NCBI GenBank assembly: GCA_024278565.1
Contig: JAJRSY010000088.1
Coordinates: forward strand, 1 to 7,786
Source of the DNA: Bacteroidota bacterium
GTDB taxonomy: Bacteria > Bacteroidota > Bacteroidia > Flavobacteriales > Flavobacteriaceae
Reading direction: 5' to 3'
DNA: 7,786 nucleotides
Positions 1 to 6,916 of the stretch are shown in pieces (position 1 is the first letter of the stretch; each line of letters opens with the position of its first letter). The notes beneath the pieces were generated by a model. The model made no database searches. It was not told the origin of the DNA and saw nothing but the letters and a program-made list of their open reading frames with translations. The translations under genes and the position numbers were made by a program.

Positions 1-784
1 CACGTAAAACCCCACTTTGATATATTGTATAACCAGTCATAGCATACACCGATATATCTTTGGTGAACTTGTACTGGTAGCCAAAGGTAGCCAAAACCGC
101 CGTAGAAGAAATATCGGTCGAAAGGGCACTGTCAGAAAGCAAAATATCATTTTGAATGTTTACATAGTAACCATCAAGAATGACCTCGGTTTGAAAAAAG
201 TGCTGTTTTTCTGTAAAATACTTTAGGCCCATCTTCGGAACCCCCAAGGTATAAGACCAGTCGGGGTGAAAGCGCTTCTCATAATAAACTACCGGTAACG
301 GAATTTTCAAAGGTGATGAGGCATTATAGGCAAGGCCCAAAACCAATCGAAAGGGTTTTTCAATATCTTTTTTGTCCTTGTACGTACCTAGGGTATAGTT
401 GATATTAAAATCTTCGCGTTGTATACCATCGGTGAAATTAGATGCCCATCTTGGGGTAACAACACCTACCAATCGCCAGTCTTCGTTCCACTTCAAAATA
501 TAGGCAAGGTTAAGATCCACCACATAAAACCTACTTAAATCGTCAACATTGCTGAACGCTTCATTGGGCACACTGTAATTGTACCAATTATATTCGCCCC
601 CCACCACAAGTATATCTTTCTTAAAGACCTTAAAAGGTATATTGGCCAAAAGTTTAACACGAGAGGTTTTAATGTTCAAACTGTTCTCTGGCATCAACAT
701 ATACTCCAATCTAAAGATGTCTGGTGTTTGGGCTTTGCAAAAACCCTCTGATAAAAAAAGCAACAAAATGAAAACAAACCTCAT
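1..784 (-). CDS. DUF6268-like secreted outer-membrane beta-barrel protein (partial, C-terminus beyond window)
   Basis: An uninterrupted minus-strand frame of 261 codons runs from the ATG at 784 off the left edge. It starts MRFVFILLLFLSEGFCKAQT, a signal peptide with probable cleavage after A18. The mature part has no long hydrophobic helix. It alternates aromatic and polar residues (for example EYNWYNYSV, FYVVDLNLAYILKW, LVLGLAYNA, YTLGVPKMGLKYF, LDGYYVNIQND), as expected for transmembrane beta-strands. The pattern, including the GVPKMGLKYF and DGYY segments, fits the uncharacterised DUF6268 outer-membrane barrel family of Bacteroidota; this was recognised from memory and not searched. Family members are, as I recall, a little under 300 residues, so most of the protein is probably here. 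The start lies 10 bases after the stop of the mscS-type gene, so it is probably the fourth gene of the operon. Its function is unknown. Confidence 0.8.
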   Translation of the reverse strand, partial: MRFVFILLLFLSEGFCKAQTPDIFRLEYMLMPENSLNIKTSRVKLLANIPFKVFKKDILVVGGEYNWYNYSVPNEAFSNVDDLSRFYVVDLNLAYILKWNEDWRLVGVVTPRWASNFTDGIQREDFNINYTLGTYKDKKDIEKPFRLVLGLAYNASSPLKIPLPVVYYEKRFHPDWSYTLGVPKMGLKYFTEKQHFFQTEVILDGYYVNIQNDILLSDSALSTDISSTAVLATFGYQYKFTKDISVYAMTGYTIYQSGVLR

Positions 785-794
785 TTCAAGAGTC

Positions 795-1700
795 TTACCG
801 TTTAGTTAAATCAGGGTCTGAACCAATTGTTTTCGGAACGGATCGATACAAATGAACATCGCGCTGCGGAAAGGGAATGCTAATATCATTCGCCCTAAAC
901 TTGGCATCAATGTTATAGCGCATGGCACTTTTGGTTTTTGGATCACTAAAGCTATCAGTGATATAGTAATTTAGGGAAAACAACAAAGCTGAATCACCAA
1001 AATCATCGAAAAGAACAAAAGATTTCGGACTTTTCAAAACTCCCTTCTGTTCATCGGCAACTTCCTCTAAAAGTCGAGTCACCAAAAGAATATCGCTTCC
1101 GTACGCAACACCTATCTTAATGGACTCTCGCGTGGTTTTGTGGTTTTGGGTATAGTTGTAAATACTATCGGTCAAAAACTTATGATTAGGTATAACAATT
1201 ACCTTGTCGTCTCTTGTCAAAGCCCTTGTGGTTCGAAGCCGTATCTCAAAAACACGGCCTACCTTATCTTCGACCTCAATAATATCACCAACGTGCAGTG
1301 ACTGATCCAAAATAATCAGAATACCTGAAATAATATCTTGAAACAAATATTGCAGGGCAAAACCAAGACCCACGAACAGTGCCGCCGATGCCGTAAGCAA
1401 TACCGTTAAATTGACCCCTGATGAATGTAAAATGGTAACTATTACCAGTATATAAAAAAGGTACTTTAGAAAACCGAAAATACTTTCAAACTTATTTTTG
1501 TCCTCTTCGGGCAACTTTGCCGTAACCAACTTACGTATTAGTTTCAAGAAATAGGTTACGGCAATTACCCCAACGATTATGGTCAGCAAAGTACCTATCG
1601 TAATATGAACTACATCACTTTCAAAAAACTGATAAGAAAAGATATCCTTTATCACCTTAAGAACCATTTCAAGTTTTTCCATTTTTAATATCTTAACCAT
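795..1700 (-). CDS. Small-conductance mechanosensitive channel, MscS family
   Basis: Inner-membrane channel that opens under membrane tension and releases small solutes on hypo-osmotic shock. The 301 residues match the compact MscS layout. Helices lie near 34-56 and 74-93. A pore-lining third helix at about 97-132 is rich in Gly and Ala (TASAALFVGLGFALQYLFQD). The beta domain follows (GDIIEVEDKVGRVFEIRLRTT, about 138-158, then VIVIPNHKF at 167-175). The C-terminal alpha/beta part ends with the family motif IPFPQRDVHLY (275-285). Two starts are possible: ATG at 1700 gives a 16-base overlap with the permease gene, while ATG at 1682 (MEKLEMVL) begins two bases after the permease stop in an A-rich context. 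I cannot choose between them. Either way it is the third gene of the operon, followed 10 bases later by the barrel protein gene. Confidence 0.93.
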   Translation of the reverse strand: MVKILKMEKLEMVLKVIKDIFSYQFFESDVVHITIGTLLTIIVGVIAVTYFLKLIRKLVTAKLPEEDKNKFESIFGFLKYLFYILVIVTILHSSGVNLTVLLTASAALFVGLGFALQYLFQDIISGILIILDQSLHVGDIIEVEDKVGRVFEIRLRTTRALTRDDKVIVIPNHKFLTDSIYNYTQNHKTTRESIKIGVAYGSDILLVTRLLEEVADEQKGVLKSPKSFVLFDDFGDSALLFSLNYYITDSFSDPKTKSAMRYNIDAKFRANDISIPFPQRDVHLYRSVPKTIGSDPDLTKR

Positions 1701-3022
1701 TTGAACAACTCCTTATAACTGGGCTTCTTACCATACATTAAGATGCCGATACGGTAAATTTTTGCAGCCAACCATACAATACCAATAAAGGTGACGATCA
1801 ACAAAGCAACTGAGGTCACCAACTGCCATATAGGTACTCCGCCCTCACCAATACCCTCTGGCAATCGCATTAACATTACTATTGGTGATGTTAGGGGAAA
1901 CAACGAAAAACCAACAGCTATGGGTCCGTGCGGATTACTGAAAACCGAAAAGAAGCCCACATAAATTGCCAGCATCAAAGGTAAGATAACAGGAAAAATG
2001 AACTGTTGCGTATCGGTCTCGTTATCGACCGCCGCCCCAATGGCCGCATATATTGAACTATATATAAGGTAACCCAAAATAAAATAGACCAAGAAAAACG
2101 TAATCAACATAGCCCAAGGAATCTTATAGAGCTCCTGCGCATACTCCATCGCTTGGTTTGGTGAGGCAATTGAAGTTGACATTTGCACGCCCATTCCAGA
2201 AGTTAAATCCGGTCCGTTATTTAAAGTCGAAGGATCAATATCAAAAATTGCAAGGGCCACTACCAACAACAGACCAGCTGATATGACCCAAATGGCAAAT
2301 TGGGTAATACCGGCCAACGAGGTACCGATGATCTTGCCCATCATGAGCTGAAAGGGTTTTACCGATGATATGATCACTTCTATAATTCTACTGGTTTTCT
2401 CCTCGATCACACTACGCATTACAAAACCCCCATAAATAATAATGAACATCATTATCAAATAGCCAAAAGCACCACCGATACCAGCCTTTAGCTCATTTAT
2501 TCCCTTTAAGTTCTGCTGCCCTGTAAAAGTAGAGATGTTAATTTCGAAGAGGTCTTTCATAACTGCAAAATCTTGTGCGGAAACCCCCATATCCAGTAAT
2601 TTTCTTTGTCTCAGCCTTTCTTGGAATACCGATTCCAAATTATCGAGGACCGAAGTGCTCGGGGCTTCCTTCGAATAGAAAAACGCACGTTCGGCAACCT
2701 TTTCCAAATCAGGTTCATTGGGTATATGAAGCAAGCCGTAGTATCCTAAATTTGTAGTGGAGTCTTTAGCGGTCTGTAAGCCAATATTCCTAAAATGAAC
2801 ATAGCCCGTACTTTTTGTAGATAAAAAATCGCCCGAAAAATAATCACTTTCATTCAAAACACTTATAATCCGCTTCTCATTATCGTTCAGTTTGGTCAAA
2901 AAGGCAATCAGCAGCACCATACCCACCATTAAGATAGGGCTCAAAAATGTCATGACGATAAAGGACTTGTTGCGCACCTTGGCCAAATATTCGCGCTTTA
3001 TGATCAATGGTAATTTATTCAT
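1685..3022 (-). CDS. ABC-2 type transporter permease, NatB/YhaP-like
   Basis: Membrane subunit of an ABC exporter; the substrate is unknown. NatB of Bacillus is linked to sodium efflux, but many relatives are unassigned. The 445-residue protein starts MNKLPLIIKREYLAKVRNKS, a typical cytosolic lead-in for the family. It has one helix (about 22-43), a large outward-facing domain (about 44-180), then about six helices near 183-203, 231-260, 303-333, 341-361, 366-387 and 399-421. The EEKTSRIIEVIISS segment (207-220) just after the second helix is characteristic of COG1668/ABC2_membrane_3 permeases. The start at 3022 overlaps the ATPase stop in ATGAATAA, indicating translational coupling. An in-frame ATG at 3028 (MPMNK) is an alternative. 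The frame stays open upstream to 3139, but that stretch encodes the tail of the ATPase in another frame. The gene partners the ATPase just upstream. Confidence 0.92.
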   Translation of the reverse strand: MNKLPLIIKREYLAKVRNKSFIVMTFLSPILMVGMVLLIAFLTKLNDNEKRIISVLNESDYFSGDFLSTKSTGYVHFRNIGLQTAKDSTTNLGYYGLLHIPNEPDLEKVAERAFFYSKEAPSTSVLDNLESVFQERLRQRKLLDMGVSAQDFAVMKDLFEINISTFTGQQNLKGINELKAGIGGAFGYLIMMFIIIYGGFVMRSVIEEKTSRIIEVIISSVKPFQLMMGKIIGTSLAGITQFAIWVISAGLLLVVALAIFDIDPSTLNNGPDLTSGMGVQMSTSIASPNQAMEYAQELYKIPWAMLITFFLVYFILGYLIYSSIYAAIGAAVDNETDTQQFIFPVILPLMLAIYVGFFSVFSNPHGPIAVGFSLFPLTSPIVMLMRLPEGIGEGGVPIWQLVTSVALLIVTFIGIVWLAAKIYRIGILMYGKKPSYKELFKWLRY

Positions 3023-3950
3023 GGGCATCTTTACTTTGCACAGTTCGTATAAACACCTCGTTGGCCGAAGGTATGGTCTCGATAAATTGATTAATGTTCG
3101 CCCTGCCCGATAGGTATGCCAGCAATTCTGAAGAATCACTTGATGGCAATTGCACCTTAAGGTCGAGCTGGTTCTCTATGGGATCGAATTCTGATGACGT
3201 GATCTCAAACCTACTGGCTAGTTCCTTTGATAGTATATTGCCATTTTCGACCTGCATACCCACTTCAAAAATATTTTTTTTATAGGCCTTTTTTATTTCA
3301 GACAACTTACCGTCCAATATTTTTTCAGATTGATGTATTAAGGCAATATACTCACAAAGTTCCTCAACCGATTCCATTCTATGGGTCGAAAAGATTATGG
3401 AAGCCCCTTCGTCTTTCAGTTTTAGTATTTCGTCTTTTATGATATTTGCGTTTATGGGGTCAAAACCACTAAATGGCTCATCAAAAATCAAGAGTTTGGG
3501 TTCATGGAGTACGGTAACGATAAATTGTATTTTCTGTGCCATTCCCTTTGAAAGTTCTTGCACTTTTTTGTTCCACCAATCGCCAATTTCAAATCTATCG
3601 AACCAATACTTTAACCTCTTTTTCGCCTCGGCCTTACTCAAGCCTTTCAACTGCGCCAGATACAATACCTGTTCTCCTACTTTCATGCCCTTGTACAGCC
3701 CCCTTTCTTCGGGTAAATAGCCTATCATTGAAATATGATGGGGCTTTAAGGGTTCACCATCAAAGAAAACCCTGCCCTGATCGGGGTGTATAATCTGATT
3801 GATAATTCGAATAAGAGTGGTCTTTCCGGCTCCATTGGGGCCCAACAATCCGTAAATACTGTTTTTAGGAATTTCTAAGGAAACCTTGTTAAGGGCGATA
3901 TGAGGACCATAGCGTTTAGTAACCTCATCAGCAACCAAAATGTTGTTCAT
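3015..3950 (-). CDS. ABC transporter ATP-binding protein, NatA/YhaQ-like
   Basis: Cytosolic ATPase that powers the adjacent permease. In the 311 residues I see Walker A GPNGAGKTT (37-45), the signature LSKGM (133-137, a variant of LSGGQ), Walker B LLIFDEP (153-159), the D-loop SGFD (161-164) and the H-loop histidine H190 in STHRME. The Q-loop region reads IGYLPEERGLY, with Glu where most ABC proteins have Gln; this is usual for the COG4152 (YhaQ) group. The region after about 225 matches the C-terminal DUF4162-type extension of that group. The start MNNILVADEV places the nucleotide-binding domain at the normal distance. It is the first gene of the operon and lies just after a good Bacteroidota-type promoter. 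Its end overlaps the permease start by eight bases. Confidence 0.94.
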   Translation of the reverse strand: MNNILVADEVTKRYGPHIALNKVSLEIPKNSIYGLLGPNGAGKTTLIRIINQIIHPDQGRVFFDGEPLKPHHISMIGYLPEERGLYKGMKVGEQVLYLAQLKGLSKAEAKKRLKYWFDRFEIGDWWNKKVQELSKGMAQKIQFIVTVLHEPKLLIFDEPFSGFDPINANIIKDEILKLKDEGASIIFSTHRMESVEELCEYIALIHQSEKILDGKLSEIKKAYKKNIFEVGMQVENGNILSKELASRFEITSSEFDPIENQLDLKVQLPSSDSSELLAYLSGRANINQFIETIPSANEVFIRTVQSKDAHE

Positions 3951-3964
3951 TCAAGCAATTTTTT

Positions 3965-3996
3965 CAAAGATATAGAAAAGAGTTTGCAGTAGACAA
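3965..3996 (-). promoter_or_regulatory. Promoter of the ABC-transporter/mscS operon (Bacteroidota type)
   Basis: On the minus strand a perfect -7 element TATCTTTG (3972-3965) is preceded by TTG (3996-3994) at a spacing of 21 bases. This fits the flavobacterial TTG-N17-23-TAnnTTTG consensus. The predicted transcript would start near 3959, leaving only about ten untranslated bases before the ATG at 3950. It lies in the 84-base gap after the DUF1801 gene, which suggests the operon is transcribed on its own. Confidence 0.6.
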
Positions 3997-4034
3997 TTAC
4001 AGCGAACAGAAAAGGCTTGAAGGATCATAGATTT

Positions 4035-4394
4035 TCATTTCCAGAACTTTTTAGCTCTAACTGAATAAGCATCCCTTAAAACTTCTGTTAAAACGGCATC
4101 ATCAATCTCTTCTAAAGACCTATAACGCAATGATTTCATCATTTTTCGACCAGCCGTGGCCATCTTATTCAAATGAACAGAAAGATGCGCTGCGTTCCAA
4201 AAACCCACATCAACATAATCTTTACTTTGGTTCAAATAACAAAATGGTCTTCCGTTGATGTAGTAAAAGGGAATTCGGTATTTGTATTTTAAATCTACCT
4301 CGGGAACGATATGCTCGATGACCGATTGCAGGTGCAGCAATATGCCCTTATAAGGTTCTGGTTGGTTTAAGATGTAATCTTCAGCAGGATTCAT
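4035..4394 (-). CDS. DUF1801 domain protein (YdhG-like)
   Basis: Small cytosolic protein, 119 residues from the ATG at 4394 (MNPAEDYILNQPEPYKGILL). The frame is open to a GTG at 4418, which would add eight residues, but the ATG gives the usual family start just before the PAEDYI-like helix. The order is an N-terminal helix with a HLQSVIEHIVPEV segment, then a beta region KYKYRIPFYYINGRPFCYLNQ with DYVDVGFWNAAHL, then a C-terminal basic helical region ending VRAKKFWK. This matches the DUF1801 fold (PF08818). The family has no settled biochemical role. No signal peptide or membrane segment is seen. It is divergent from the exported PHP gene and separated from the ABC operon by 84 bases containing that operon's promoter, so it is probably a single-gene unit. 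No convincing promoter of its own was found. Confidence 0.85.
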   Translation of the reverse strand: MNPAEDYILNQPEPYKGILLHLQSVIEHIVPEVDLKYKYRIPFYYINGRPFCYLNQSKDYVDVGFWNAAHLSVHLNKMATAGRKMMKSLRYRSLEEIDDAVLTEVLRDAYSVRAKKFWK

Positions 4395-4446
4395 GCTTGG
4401 TATAAAGTTACAATTCACTAACCAAAATACATCGTTTTTCTGTAAC

Positions 4447-4473
4447 TTGACAGTTCATAATCAAATACAATTG
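4447..4473 (+). promoter_or_regulatory. Candidate promoter of the PHP-domain gene
   Basis: TTG (4447-4449, in TTGACAG) is followed after 16 bases by TACAATTG (4466-4473), which matches TAnnTTTG at all but one fixed position. The spacing is slightly short for the flavobacterial consensus. It lies 14 bases before the ATG at 4488, so the leader would be very short. The 93-base gap between the two divergent starts leaves little room for other sites. Confidence 0.35.
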
Positions 4474-4487
4474 AAAAACCAATCAAA

Positions 4488-5600
4488 ATGAAAAACACAG
4501 CACTTCTTTTAGGTCTAATTTGCAGTTTCCAATTCGTTAACGCGCAACACTCGCATTCAAGTGAGCATGCGCTGACCTACCCCAATATCGAAGGCTACGT
4601 AACCTTGAAAACAGATTTGCATATGCATACGGTCTTTTCTGACGGAAACGTTTGGCCCACCATTCGTGTTCAAGAGGCGTTACGAGAAAATTTAGATGCC
4701 ATCTCTTTGACCGAGCATTTAGAGTACCTGCCCCACAAAGAAGACATACCGCACCCTGACCGTAACCGATCGTACGAATTGGCACTTGCAGAGGCAAAAG
4801 AACATGACCTTTTGATTGTCAACGGTTCAGAGATTACCCGTTCTGCCCCAATGGGCCATAACAATGCGGTCTTTATAACCGATGCGAACAAACTGGTGGC
4901 CAAAAAAGCGGAAACCGCTTTCTCGGAAGCAAAAAAACAAGGTGCTTTTGTGTTCTGGAACCACCCCGCTTGGCATGCACAAAACCCCAAGGGAAATCCT
5001 ATTTTAAGCGCATTTCAAAAAGAACGCATTAAAAAGGGGGAGCTACACGGTATCGAGGTTATTAATTCTGTTGACTATTCAGAGGAGTCATTGGCCTTGG
5101 CCTTGGAACAAAATCTTACCATTATGGGCACCAGCGATATTCACGGACTCATTGATTGGGATTATACCGAGTACGGAAAAAACCGCCCCATCACCTTGGT
5201 ATTCGCCGAAGAAAAAAACTTGGAAGGTTTACAGAAAGCCCTTTTTCAAGGAAACACAGTTGCCGTTTTCAATTCGCTCTTAGTGGGCAAACCAGAATTT
5301 TTAAAGCCTTTGATCCATGCAAGCATTAAAGTAAACAAAGCAGAGTACCTACCCAAAACCCAAGTTTTGGAAGTAGAACTCGAAAACGTTTCAAGCAGCG
5401 ACCTGCTTTTTGAAAATCAGATGCAATATGGCTTCTATAACAGTTCTCCCGTATTTGAAGTTGCAGCCCAAAGCACCTATACCCTTATGATCAAAACTTT
5501 GGAAGAAAAACCCAGTATAAATCTTAAACTGAAAGCACTGGGTGCGTTTACAGCACCAAAGCAATCACCCATTGTGGAGTGGAAAATAACGATTGAATAG
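4488..5600 (+). CDS. Exported PHP-domain metallo-phosphoesterase
   Basis: 370 residues. A signal peptide (MKNTALLLGLICSFQFVNA, cleavage likely after A19) sends it to the periplasm or beyond. The PHP metal-binding motifs are in order: DLHMHTVFSDG (43-53; H45, H47, D52), SLTEHLEY (73-80; H77), NGSEIT (112-117; E115), GHNNAVF with H124, NHP with H159, and SDIHG (216-220; D217, H219). All expected metal ligands appear present, so it should be an active hydrolase binding two or three divalent metals. After about residue 270 a beta-rich domain (SIKVNKAEYLPKTQVLEVEL and following) resembles the C-terminal part of secreted Bacteroidota relatives, some of which are, from memory, annotated as Sb-PDE-type phosphodiesterases. 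The substrate is unknown; a phosphodiester or organophosphate is plausible. The ATG at 4488 follows the A-rich sequence CAATCAAA. It is not an intracellular histidinol-phosphatase, because it is exported. Confidence 0.9.
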   Translation: MKNTALLLGLICSFQFVNAQHSHSSEHALTYPNIEGYVTLKTDLHMHTVFSDGNVWPTIRVQEALRENLDAISLTEHLEYLPHKEDIPHPDRNRSYELALAEAKEHDLLIVNGSEITRSAPMGHNNAVFITDANKLVAKKAETAFSEAKKQGAFVFWNHPAWHAQNPKGNPILSAFQKERIKKGELHGIEVINSVDYSEESLALALEQNLTIMGTSDIHGLIDWDYTEYGKNRPITLVFAEEKNLEGLQKALFQGNTVAVFNSLLVGKPEFLKPLIHASIKVNKAEYLPKTQVLEVELENVSSSDLLFENQMQYGFYNSSPVFEVAAQSTYTLMIKTLEEKPSINLKLKALGAFTAPKQSPIVEWKITIE

Positions 5601-5607
5601 TTTTATT

Positions 5608-6813
5608 CTATTCCTTTCCGTCAACATAATCTTGTAAATACGAATAGCGTTTTGTGAGCTTGCCGTTTTTGGTCATGCGTGCCCGTTCTAAGACCCCGTC
5701 TTCATCTTTGTTGAAAAAAGCGGGAATCACATACTTTACAAAAGCCTCGCCGAAACCCACACTGGCATCGCGTGGCAGTTCGCAGGGCAGATTGTCAACG
5801 GCCATGACCGCAATGGTCTTGTTATTCTTAAAATTGACTTCTTTTTCTGATTGTGGATCATACCCGTAAATAGGGTCCGCTATGGTCGAGGGGCGAACGG
5901 TGCTGGCCACGGGACCATCAATGTCACAACTTATGTCTGCCACAACCTTTATTCTAAAATCGGGCTGTTTGGCATCTTCACGGGTGTAAAAGTAGGGCGC
6001 ACCGTCACCATGAAAGTGTCCGGCGATGTAGAAATCGGTCACTTTGGTAAAGCGGGTAAAGTTGGTTTTGTATTCTTCAGGATTAGCAAAAAAATCGGGT
6101 TTATTGCCCCGTACCCCATCTTTACGCTTGTTGTACTCTGACGCATCGATTTGGCAATAGACGGGTTCATTGAACTCTTCTTCTAAATATTCACCTACAT
6201 TTACCTTTCTGAGGTTCATGGCATCCAACATTTCACGTGCCCCATTGCCTACCCTGCCCCTGCCCGTCAGCACTATTTTGATACTGGGCAGTTTAATTTT
6301 TCTCAAGGCAGAAATCAAAGCTTGTTGATCAGTCAAGGTTTCGGCCTTGGGCAGTTGAAAAATATCATATTTGAGCCCGTATGCCCTGAACCCATTATAA
6401 GCCCCTACAATACCGGCATATCTACCAAAAGCCACCAAACGCTGTTCTTTTTGGTTGGTGATGACCTCATGGTCATACAGTTCAATATGCTTATCTAATA
6501 TGGCCAACAACAATTTTCGGTTATAGGATTGTTTTTTAATGGTATGCGAAAAGAAAAAGTATTTTTTATTGGGAATCAAAGCTTCAATGGGTACTTCTTT
6601 TACGCCAATCAGCACATCACATGCTTCCATTTTTGGGGCGACCTCTAGCCCTAGGGCCTTGTATTCGGCATCGGTAAATGTGCGTATGGGCGACGGTTCA
6701 ACAATGATCTGTGCTTTTTTGTGGTTCCAGAGGACTTTTTGACAGGCTTCGGGTGATAACACTACCCGCCTATCGGGCGGATTTTTACGTTCTTTTATGA
6801 TTCCGAATCTCAT
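5608..6813 (-). CDS. Saccharopine dehydrogenase (LYS1)-like NAD(P)-dependent oxidoreductase
   Basis: 401 residues from the ATG at 6813 (MRFGIIKERKNPPDRRVVLSP), the standard opening of the alanine-dehydrogenase/saccharopine-dehydrogenase family. The open frame to 6870 would add 19 residues crossing the putative promoter and was not used. It parallels yeast Lys1 recalled from memory: R16 in DRRVVLSP; EPSPIRTFTDAEY; K72 in IGVKEVP and H90 in FSHTIKKQ (Lys1 K77 and H96, the catalytic pair); AFGRYAGIVGA (128-138); a nucleotide-binding loop LTGRGRVGNGA (182-192); DISCDIDGP (293-301); and AVDNLPCELPRDAS (338-351), like Lys1 IDHLPSLLPREAS. The region about 205-285 is longer than in Lys1. The likely chemistry is reversible NAD-linked cleavage or formation of a secondary amine such as saccharopine. 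No other lysine-pathway gene is nearby, so the true substrate is open. It stands alone and converges on the PHP gene with 7 bases between stops. Confidence 0.88.
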   Translation of the reverse strand: MRFGIIKERKNPPDRRVVLSPEACQKVLWNHKKAQIIVEPSPIRTFTDAEYKALGLEVAPKMEACDVLIGVKEVPIEALIPNKKYFFFSHTIKKQSYNRKLLLAILDKHIELYDHEVITNQKEQRLVAFGRYAGIVGAYNGFRAYGLKYDIFQLPKAETLTDQQALISALRKIKLPSIKIVLTGRGRVGNGAREMLDAMNLRKVNVGEYLEEEFNEPVYCQIDASEYNKRKDGVRGNKPDFFANPEEYKTNFTRFTKVTDFYIAGHFHGDGAPYFYTREDAKQPDFRIKVVADISCDIDGPVASTVRPSTIADPIYGYDPQSEKEVNFKNNKTIAVMAVDNLPCELPRDASVGFGEAFVKYVIPAFFNKDEDGVLERARMTKNGKLTKRYSYLQDYVDGKE

Positions 6814-6839
6814 AAGGTGGGTTTGGTATAAATTTTGTT

Positions 6840-6871
6840 CTAATTTAGGTGGAATTGCTAGGGTACGCAAA
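6840..6871 (-). promoter_or_regulatory. Candidate promoter of the saccharopine dehydrogenase-like gene
   Basis: On the minus strand TTTG (6871-6868) is followed after 20 bases by TAAATTAG (6847-6840), one mismatch from TAnnTTTG. Transcription would begin about 20 bases before the ATG at 6813. This position also supports the shorter start over the upstream in-frame ATG at 6870. Confidence 0.4.
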
Positions 6872-6916
6872 CTTTTTATTAGCTTTGCTGCCCTGCCTGC
6901 CGAAATAAAAAGCAGG
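6872..6916. repeat. Inverted repeat with overlapping GC-rich palindrome
   Basis: CTTTTTATT (6872-6880) and AATAAAAAG (6904-6912) are perfect 9-base inverted repeats around a 23-base loop. The loop contains CCCTGCCTGCCG. Its CCTGC (6896-6900) could instead pair with GCAGG (6912-6916), so two alternative hairpins compete. The GC-rich half resembles the palindrome at 7080-7095. It lies between the minus-strand promoter and the Flavo-1-like element. Confidence 0.45.

Noticed and set aside
3023..3139. In-frame upstream extension of the permease gene (39 more codons)
   Set aside because: The extension lies inside the ATPase gene tail, has no family resemblance, and the MNKLPLIIKREYLAKVRNKS start is typical of the family.
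3397..3720. Plus-strand open frame opposite the ABC ATPase
   Set aside because: It is antisense to a clearly conserved gene, rich in Ser, Phe and Cys as shadow frames are, and has no recognisable domain.
4395..4446. Promoter for the DUF1801 gene (TAACTTTA on the minus strand)
   Set aside because: One mismatch to TAnnTTTG, but no TTG lies at 17-23 bases upstream, so it was not called.
4670..4990. Minus-strand open frame opposite the PHP gene
   Set aside because: It lies within the PHP catalytic domain coding region and its translation has no domain or sensible start context.
6814..6870. 19-residue N-terminal extension of the dehydrogenase
   Set aside because: It would cross the candidate promoter, and the family normally begins at the MRFGIIKER segment.
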